Below, piece after piece: positions 1 to 5,478 of a DNA stretch of 6,337 bases; positions within the stretch are counted from its first letter, which is position 1, and each line of letters opens with the position of its first letter. A program made the position numbers and the translations under genes. The notes under the pieces are model-generated. The model was not told the origin of the DNA. It saw nothing but the letters and a program-made list of their open reading frames with translations, and searched no databases. Location of the stretch: contig JACCVE010000109.1 of assembly GCA_013698285.1 (NCBI GenBank), positions 1 through 6,337 on the forward strand, in the 5' to 3' direction. The stretch comes from Chloroflexia bacterium. GTDB lineage: Bacteria; Chloroflexota; Chloroflexia; Thermomicrobiales; UBA6265.

Positions 1-2640
1 CTCGAAGCCGAGGACCAGGCCCGCAACACCGTCACCGGCGTCTGCTTTGAAGTGGCGGGGGAAGGCGAGGCCTGCGACGACGACGACGGTGAGGAAGACG
101 GCTTCGTCACCTTCGAGGACGTTTCCCCCGGGACCGTCGAGGTGACCGAGACCCGCGCCCCGGACGGCTTCGTCCAGATCGTCGGCTCGTTCTCGATCAC
201 GGTCGTCGAGGCCGACACCAACGACTTCTACGTCCCGCACCAGCGTGACCCGAACGCCGGCACCGGGACGGCGACCGACGCCGCGGACGATGACGATGGC
301 GCCGTGACGGGCTCCCTGCGGATCAGCACCCTCGACGGTGAGGGCAACCCGATCGAGGGGGCCTGCTATGAGGTCGTCGCCGAGGGGACGGTCGAGGTCT
401 GCGACGACGGCGAGGGGGATTCCGAGCCGCGAGGGGGCCTGATCCAGGTCGATGACCTGGCCGAGGGGGACTACGCCGTCCGCCAGTCGGAGATCCCCGG
501 CGACTTCCTGCCGGCGGCGGACCAGACCGTCTCAATCCTCGGCGGGCGGGGCAACGTTGGTGTGTCGGCGGTGACCGAGCTGACCGTCGTCAACGAGGCT
601 TCGGCCGACTCAACCGGTTCGCTGGTCGTGGTCAAGCTTGACGAAAATGGCAATGCCCTGGGCGGCGCCTGCTTCGAGCTGATCGATCCACTCGACGACT
701 CCACGGTGGTGACCGAAACCTGTGACGAGGACGGCGACGTCGCGGACGACGGCCGGATCGGGTTCTCGGATGTCCCGTCCGGCACCTACACCCTGCGCGA
801 GACACGCATCCCCGAGGGATACCAGGCCGCGGGCGACCAGACCGTGACGGTCGAGGCGACCGAGGTCACCGTGACCAGCGCCGCCACGCCGATCCCGGAG
901 GAGGGCGGCGAGGTCGAGGTCCAGCGCCAGGGTGAGGACGGCGAGTCTCTGCCCGGTGCCTGTTTCCAGCTGGAGGCCGGCGATGGCACGGTCACCGGAC
1001 CCGTCTGCGACGACCAGCCAGGCGATGGTGACCCGGACGGCGGGACGGTCGTGTTCGCGGACGTTGTCGAGGGCACCTACACCTTGACCGAGACAACCAC
1101 CCCCGACGATATCGAGGTCGCCGAGGATCGCGCGGTCGAAGTCGAGTCCGGCGAGACGACGGATGTCGAGGTCCAGACCGACGCGGTCGAGCTGCCCTTC
1201 GGCACCCTCCGGGTCGATTTCGCGGACGCGGACGGCGGTCCGATCGTCGGGGCGTGCGTCAATGTCGTCAACGGGGCGGGCGAGTTCGGCCCGTTCTGCG
1301 ACGATCGCTTCGACGGCGTCAACGATGGCACCCTGACCATTCCCGATGTCGAGTCGGGCCCGAACACGGTTTCGGTCGTGACGTCCCCGGTGGGCTACGC
1401 CCCGGCCGAGGACCAGGATACCCAGGACATCGAGATCGAGGGCGGTGAAGAGTCCACCCTGGCCGTCACGTTCGACGCCTCCTTCGGCACGGTCCGCGTG
1501 TCCCTGACGAACGGCGCGACCGGTGATGCGCTCGACGGGGCCTGCTTCACCCTGAACGGCCCTGGCAGCTATGGCCCCGCCTGTGACGGTGAGGACACCG
1601 ACGCCGAGCCGGACGCGGGCGTCATCCTCATCGGGGACGTGGCGACCGGTACCTACACCGTGACCCAGACCCGGACCCCGGACGGCTTCGACCTGGCGGG
1701 CGAGGCATCGGTCGACGTTGTCCGGGGCGAGACCGCCGAGCTTGCGGTCCAGAATGCCCCGACCGCTCCCGACCCGGGGTCGGTCGAAATCGTCAGCCTC
1801 GACGAGGATGGCGATCGCCTGGCTGGTGCCTGCTTCGGCTTGACCGGCGTGGGCAGGATCGCCGACATCGCGGCCGTCTGTGACGGCGAGGCCGGAGACG
1901 GCGCCGGGGACGACGGCGTGATCGCCATCGCCGGGGTCACGCCCGGTGAGTACGGCCTGACCGAGACCCGTTCCCCGGACGGCAACGTCGCCGTCTCGGG
2001 CCAGTCCCTGCGGGTGACGGAGGGCACGACGACCCGGGTCGAGGTCCGGCACGAGGTCACACCGGCCGAGACCGGCAGCATCGTCGTCCGCGCCACCGGG
2101 CCGGATGGTGAGGCCGTCGAGGGCGCCTGCTACACGGTCGCCACCCCCCGTGACGCGGTCTGTGATGGGGACGAAGACGACGCGGCGACGGAAGCGGGCG
2201 TGGTCCGCTTCGATGACCTGGACGCCGGGGACTACGAGGTGGTCGAGACGACGGCACCCGAGGGATTCGCCCCGGCCGACCCCGATCGCCAGGACGCGAC
2301 GGTCACAGGTGGCGACGTCACCGAGCTCACCTTCGCCCACGCCGTCGCCGCCGTCGAGACGGGCGGGGTCCGGGTGCTGGTCGAGGACGACGGCGGGAAC
2401 GCCGTCGAGGGCGCTTGCTTCCGCCTCGCCGGCGAGCCGGGCGAGTTCGGCCCGGTCTGCGACAACGGTGAGGGTGACGGCGACGATGCCGTGGGCGTGG
2501 TCCTGTTCAGCGAGGTCCCCGCTGGAGCCTACGAGGTGATCCAGGACGGCGGTGAGGGTATCGCCGCCGCCGGCTCCCGCTCGGTCACCGCCGTGGCCGG
2601 GGTCACGGTCGAGGTGCTGGTCATCATCATCATCGACGAG
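1..2640 (+). repeat. N-terminal domain array R0-R8: cysteine-paired, mostly without isopeptide triad
   Basis: The Cna-B-like units lie at 1-246 (R0, partial), 310-597 (R1), 616-882 (R2), 907-1182 (R3), 1201-1476 (R4), 1486-1755 (R5), 1777-2055 (R6), 2074-2343 (R7) and 2362-2640 (R8). The first cysteine codons are at 43, 364, 670, 961, 1255, 1543, 1831, 2128 and 2416, a period of 288-321 bases. Each unit has a second cysteine 10-17 residues later that opens an Asp-rich loop such as 'CDDGEGD' or 'CDGDEDD'. The isopeptide Lys position holds T, R, F, L, S, A and V in R1 and R3-R8. Only R2 keeps Lys (634-636), and R2 lacks the terminal Asn. Disulfide and Ca2+ stabilisation of these units is inferred. 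Confidence 0.88.
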
Positions 2641-5271
2641 CCAGACGCGGCGGATCTCATGGTCACGAAGCTGGATGACCGGGGCCAGTTGCTCGGCGGT
2701 GCCTGCTTCGCGCTGGTCTCCGGCGACGAAGAGATCGAGATCTGCGACGGCGACGAGAACGACGGCGATGGGACGACGGGCGAGATCCGCTTCGACGACC
2801 TGCCGACCGGCGCGTACGTCCTCGTCGAGTCTCGCACCCCCGAGGGGTACCAGGAGACGGGCGACAGGGAGGTCACGATCGACGGCGGCGGCGACGGACT
2901 GGTGACGATCACGGTCGTCAACGAGCCGGTCCCGGACGCGACCGGCGACGTGGTGGTCCTCAAGGTGGACGCGGCCGGGGATCGCCTCGGTGGCGCCTGC
3001 TTCGCCCTGTTGAGGGGCGCGGTCGAGGTCGCCCGTGCCTGTGACGAGGACGGCGATGTCGCGGACGACGGCAGGATCGGCCTGATCGGCGTCACCCCGG
3101 GCACCTACACGCTGCGGGAGGTCCGGCGTCCCAGCACGGACTATGTCCGCGCCGCTGACCAGCCAGTCACGGTCACGGCCGGTGACGTGGTCGAACTGAC
3201 GGTCGAGAACCGCCTCCGTCCGGCGACCCTCGTCATCGAGAAGGTCGACGGGGAGGGGTCGCGCCTGACCGGGTCCTGCTTCGCCCTGGTGGGTTCGACG
3301 CGCTACGAGCGGTGCGACGATGACGACCTGGCCGGCGACGACGGCGACATCACGTTCGCCGGGATCGTCCCGGGCGACTACGACCTGATCGAGACGGTGG
3401 CCCCGGCCGGGTACGCCGGCGCGGCCGACCAGGGCCTCACCCTGGCGCCGGGCCAGCGGCTGGTCCTGGCGGTCGAGAACGCCCCGCTGCCGCCGCCCGT
3501 CGAGGCCGGCGACCTGGTGATCGCCAAGATCGGGCCGGACAGCGCACCGCTCGCCGGGTCGTGCTTCGCGCTCCTGGCCGATGGCCGGTTCGTCTCCGGC
3601 CCGCGCTGTGACGCGTCCGACGGCGCCGCGGACGGCACGATCACCTTCGCCGATGTGGCGGTGGGCGACTACACCCTGCGCGAGACGCGGCTGCCATCTG
3701 CCGACTACCAGGCCGCCGACGACCGGGCGGTGAGCATCGAGGACGGTGAGACCACCGAGGTGGTCGTCGAGAACGTGTTCAAGCGGGGCCGGGTCCTGGT
3801 CCGGAAGGTCAACGCCCAGGGCCACCTGCTCCAGGGCGCCTGCTTCGACCTCTCTCCGGACGGCGGAGACGCCCGCTGCACGGCGGCGAGCGGGACGGTC
3901 GTCTTCAGCGACCTGGAACCGGGCACCTACTCTCTGGAGGAGACCCAGGCGCCTGCCGGCTACCTCGGGGCCGCGGTCGTCGAGGGCATCGTCGTGGAGC
4001 CGGGCGCCACCACGGTGGTCACCGTCGAGGATGAACTCGCCCCGCCGCCGCCGAATACGGGCACGCTGCAGGTCTTCAAGTTCTACTGCCCGGCGGGTAG
4101 TGACGGGGAGCGGACGATCATCTTCGATTCCTCGGACGGCGACGCGTCTCAACTGGCGCGGACCAGCAACTGTGTCCAAGGCAACGCGGACTTCACCCTT
4201 CGCAGCCCGGACGGTGCCCTCGGGGAGGTCAACTTCTCGACCGGCGACGACGGCACCTACGCCCGCGGCCTCGAGGCCGGCACCTACGTGCTGCGAGAGG
4301 TGGCGCCGGACCTGGCCGGCGAGGGGAGCGAGACGCTGGGGATCGCGGCGAACCAACTCACGACGATCGTCGTGATCAACGAGGTGGCGCCGCCCGCGCC
4401 CGCCCCGGTGACGGTCAACGTCGTCAAGTACACCTGTGAGCCGGGCTTCGCCGGCACCATCTATGCCGACTTCGTCGATAACTGCGCCGGCGATGACCAG
4501 CGCACGAACAATGTCACCTTCCGTATCTCGGGCGCGGTCGCCGCCCGCGGCATCACTGGAGACGGTGGGACCGCCGGGGTCACGGCGTTCGCCCGCATCC
4601 CGGCGGGCACCTACACCCTGAGCGAGGACGTCTACGACCAGGCGTCGAGCGTCTATAGCTTCTGCGGCGTGGACCCGGCCGCGCCTACGATCCGGTCGTT
4701 CGGGGCATCCACGGGATTCACCCTGGCCGCCGGATCAACGATCACCTGCGCGTTCTTCAACGTGCCGGACGACCTTACCGAGACGACCGGGGCGATCCTT
4801 GTCCACAAGTTCACCTGCCCGGTCGAGACGCCCCCCTCGGGCTACGACTTCGAGGCCTCCTGCGGCAGGCAGGCGACCGCGGCCCAGTTCAGCCTCGGCG
4901 TCTACAGTGCCGAGGTTCGGGGGTTCGTGCCCCGGATGACGGGCTACACCAACTCCGACGGCGTGCTCCGGATCAGCCGGTTGCAGCCCGGCCGCTACGA
5001 ATTGACCGAGATCGGTGACGCCTGGTGCTACGCCGAGTCGGACAATGTCAACCGTGACGGCGACGTGATCGTCGAGGCGGGCGAGCGGACGGAGGTGTTC
5101 ATCTACAACTGCTCGCCGGTCGAGCAGGAGCCCAACACCGGCACCGGCACGACGGCCGGATCGGTCTCTCGCCGCCTGCCCGGCGGACCCGGTCTCGCCC
5201 TGGCCCTGGGCGGAGCGGGAGTGGCGCTGGCCTTGGCGGCCGGCACCCGGCGACGGGCGATGGCCGCCTGA
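1..5271 (+). CDS. Giant SpaA/Cna-B-type repeat surface protein (3' part, 5' end outside window)
   Basis: The reading frame is open from base 1 to the TGA at 5269-5271. The GTG at 52 lies inside a domain, after an in-frame cysteine motif at 43-45, so it is not the start, and the true N terminus is upstream. Numbering codon 1 as residue 1, the protein has a partial domain R0 (1-82), an Asp-rich linker (83-103), R1-R13 (104-1345), longer domains R14-R16 (1354-1704) and an anchor tail (1705-1756). The units match the Cna-B/SpaA prealbumin-like fold: a first strand, 'GACF-L', a loop, 'G-Y-L-ET-P-GY' and a last strand ending near 'VEN' or 'VNE'. Proteins of this family are extracellular stalks, pilins or adhesins. 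The N-terminal half is strongly acidic. No ligand-binding head is visible; it may lie upstream. The family assignment is firm, but the role as adhesin or stalk is inferred. The next gene starts 207 bp downstream on the same strand. Confidence 0.93.
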   Translation, partial: LEAEDQARNTVTGVCFEVAGEGEACDDDDGEEDGFVTFEDVSPGTVEVTETRAPDGFVQIVGSFSITVVEADTNDFYVPHQRDPNAGTGTATDAADDDDGAVTGSLRISTLDGEGNPIEGACYEVVAEGTVEVCDDGEGDSEPRGGLIQVDDLAEGDYAVRQSEIPGDFLPAADQTVSILGGRGNVGVSAVTELTVVNEASADSTGSLVVVKLDENGNALGGACFELIDPLDDSTVVTETCDEDGDVADDGRIGFSDVPSGTYTLRETRIPEGYQAAGDQTVTVEATEVTVTSAATPIPEEGGEVEVQRQGEDGESLPGACFQLEAGDGTVTGPVCDDQPGDGDPDGGTVVFADVVEGTYTLTETTTPDDIEVAEDRAVEVESGETTDVEVQTDAVELPFGTLRVDFADADGGPIVGACVNVVNGAGEFGPFCDDRFDGVNDGTLTIPDVESGPNTVSVVTSPVGYAPAEDQDTQDIEIEGGEESTLAVTFDASFGTVRVSLTNGATGDALDGACFTLNGPGSYGPACDGEDTDAEPDAGVILIGDVATGTYTVTQTRTPDGFDLAGEASVDVVRGETAELAVQNAPTAPDPGSVEIVSLDEDGDRLAGACFGLTGVGRIADIAAVCDGEAGDGAGDDGVIAIAGVTPGEYGLTETRSPDGNVAVSGQSLRVTEGTTTRVEVRHEVTPAETGSIVVRATGPDGEAVEGACYTVATPRDAVCDGDEDDAATEAGVVRFDDLDAGDYEVVETTAPEGFAPADPDRQDATVTGGDVTELTFAHAVAAVETGGVRVLVEDDGGNAVEGACFRLAGEPGEFGPVCDNGEGDGDDAVGVVLFSEVPAGAYEVIQDGGEGIAAAGSRSVTAVAGVTVEVLVIIIIDEPDAADLMVTKLDDRGQLLGGACFALVSGDEEIEICDGDENDGDGTTGEIRFDDLPTGAYVLVESRTPEGYQETGDREVTIDGGGDGLVTITVVNEPVPDATGDVVVLKVDAAGDRLGGACFALLRGAVEVARACDEDGDVADDGRIGLIGVTPGTYTLREVRRPSTDYVRAADQPVTVTAGDVVELTVENRLRPATLVIEKVDGEGSRLTGSCFALVGSTRYERCDDDDLAGDDGDITFAGIVPGDYDLIETVAPAGYAGAADQGLTLAPGQRLVLAVENAPLPPPVEAGDLVIAKIGPDSAPLAGSCFALLADGRFVSGPRCDASDGAADGTITFADVAVGDYTLRETRLPSADYQAADDRAVSIEDGETTEVVVENVFKRGRVLVRKVNAQGHLLQGACFDLSPDGGDARCTAASGTVVFSDLEPGTYSLEETQAPAGYLGAAVVEGIVVEPGATTVVTVEDELAPPPPNTGTLQVFKFYCPAGSDGERTIIFDSSDGDASQLARTSNCVQGNADFTLRSPDGALGEVNFSTGDDGTYARGLEAGTYVLREVAPDLAGEGSETLGIAANQLTTIVVINEVAPPAPAPVTVNVVKYTCEPGFAGTIYADFVDNCAGDDQRTNNVTFRISGAVAARGITGDGGTAGVTAFARIPAGTYTLSEDVYDQASSVYSFCGVDPAAPTIRSFGASTGFTLAAGSTITCAFFNVPDDLTETTGAILVHKFTCPVETPPSGYDFEASCGRQATAAQFSLGVYSAEVRGFVPRMTGYTNSDGVLRISRLQPGRYELTEIGDAWCYAESDNVNRDGDVIVEAGERTEVFIYNCSPVEQEPNTGTGTTAGSVSRRLPGGPGLALALGGAGVALALAAGTRRRAMAA
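2650..4035 (+). repeat. Central domain array R9-R13: cysteine pair plus Lys-Glu-Asn/Asp isopeptide residues
   Basis: The units lie at 2650-2925 (R9), 2944-3210 (R10), 3223-3480 (R11), 3508-3774 (R12) and 3787-4035 (R13). Each has Lys in the first strand (codons at 2668, 2962, 3241, 3526, 3805), Glu in the 'LRET/IET/VES' strand (2827, 3118, 3391, 3682, 3940) and Asn near the end (2920, 3208, 3478, 3772). R13 has Asp (4030) in place of Asn. In characterised Cna-B/SpaA domains these three residues form and catalyse an internal Lys-Asn (or Lys-Asp) isopeptide bond. The units also keep the 'G[AS]CF' cysteine and a second cysteine before an acidic stretch. Pro-rich or short linkers join them. Confidence 0.88.
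4060..5112 (+). repeat. Divergent C-terminal domains R14-R16 with 'KxxC' cysteine layout
   Basis: Three longer units lie at 4060-4383, 4408-4770 and 4789-5112 (108-121 residues). Each begins with a strand of the type 'V-KF-CP' or 'V-KYTCE', where a cysteine follows the isopeptide Lys by three residues. A second cysteine follows 28, 16 and 15 residues later (codons 4087/4171, 4435/4483, 4816/4861). R15 and R16 carry a further pair each (4663/4747 and 5026/5110). The 'G-Y-L-E' strand and a terminal Asn are retained, so Lys-Glu-Asn is complete in all three: 4078/4297/4378, 4426/4624/4759 and 4807/5008/5107. They look like a separate subfamily of the same fold, placed next to the membrane anchor. 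Confidence 0.8.
5113..5268 (+). other. C-terminal surface anchor: linker, hydrophobic segment, Arg tail
   Basis: After the last domain the protein has a short Thr/Gly/Ser linker containing 'EPNTGTG' (5128-5148), then 'RRLPGGP' (5170-5190). A hydrophobic stretch of about 18 Ala/Leu/Gly/Val residues follows (5191-5244), and the protein ends 'TRRRAMAA'. A motif, a hydrophobic helix and a positive tail in that order is the layout of a sorting signal or a simple C-terminal membrane anchor. Neither 'EPNTG' nor 'LPGGP' is a canonical LPXTG, so cleavage by a sortase is uncertain. Retention in the membrane with the repeats outside is the safer reading. Confidence 0.72.
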
Positions 5272-5293
5272 GTTGGGGACGAATGGGTCATGT

Positions 5294-5327
5294 CCGGTCG
5301 GCCAAGATGGACATCGTGGCCGACCGG
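5294..5327 (+). terminator. Probable hairpin terminator after the surface-protein gene
   Basis: CCGGTCGGCCA (5294-5304) pairs perfectly with TGGCCGACCGG (5317-5327), giving an 11-bp GC-rich stem. The 12-base spacer can itself add GAT/ATC (5306-5308 with 5313-5315) around a GGAC tetraloop. The stem begins 22 bases after the stop codon. No T-run follows, as is often the case in high-GC bacteria, so it may be a weak or Rho-assisted terminator, or an mRNA 3'-end stabiliser. Confidence 0.6.
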
Positions 5328-5466
5328 CACGTGGGCTGACCATGTATCCTGGAGTGGTCCGCGTGCCGATCCGACGGCACCGCGCCGGTTCCCGTGACGG
5401 GATCGGACGATACGATGTCGAAAATCTGGCTGGCGTGGTCGTACGCAGGCGATCCGCTCGGCCAAT

Positions 5467-5474
5467 GGGAGGGG
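5467..5474 (+). promoter_or_regulatory. Ribosome binding site that fixes the protease TTG start
   Basis: GGGAGGGG stands with its GGAGG core (5468-5472) six bases before the TTG at 5479-5481. The in-frame ATG at 5530-5532 has no comparable purine tract before it. This is the reason for choosing the TTG start. Confidence 0.7.
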
Positions 5475-5478
5475 CACT

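Larger units (their letters stand above)
5272..5478 (+). other. Intergenic region between surface protein and protease genes
   Basis: This 207-base gap holds a strong hairpin in its first third. Inverted-repeat segments cluster at 5341-5417, and a further complementary copy lies at 5450-5455. A Shine-Dalgarno sequence stands at the right end. No convincing gene is contained in it. The spacing and the hairpin suggest that the protease has its own transcription start, but no clear promoter can be read. Confidence 0.6.

Noticed and set aside
52..54. GTG as start of the surface-protein gene
   Set aside because: It falls inside domain R0, three codons after its first conserved cysteine. The frame is open to base 1 and no ribosome binding site precedes it.
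1..4035. The regular period of about 288 bases read as a CRISPR or non-coding satellite
   Set aside because: The periodicity is at the protein level with diverged DNA, a single open frame runs through it, and there is no short-repeat/spacer structure.
610..4356. Very long open frame on the minus strand (about 1248 codons)
   Set aside because: It is codon-aligned with the repeat gene. A stop on that strand needs TTA, CTA or TCA codons in the sense gene, which are almost absent at this G+C content. Its product is charged low-complexity sequence that simply mirrors the repeats (for example 'EAG' from each 'ACF').
5389..5416. Possible promoter: TTCCCG (5389-5394), 16-base gap, TACGAT (5411-5416)
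   Set aside because: The -10-like hexamer fits TAnnnT, but the -35 match is poor and such hexamers are common. It is not strong enough to list as a feature.
5441..5478. Resemblance of 'ACGCAGGCGATCCG...CGGCC' to part of the c-di-GMP-I riboswitch consensus
   Set aside because: Only a short segment is similar. The flanking stems and the tetraloop-receptor part of that riboswitch are not present.
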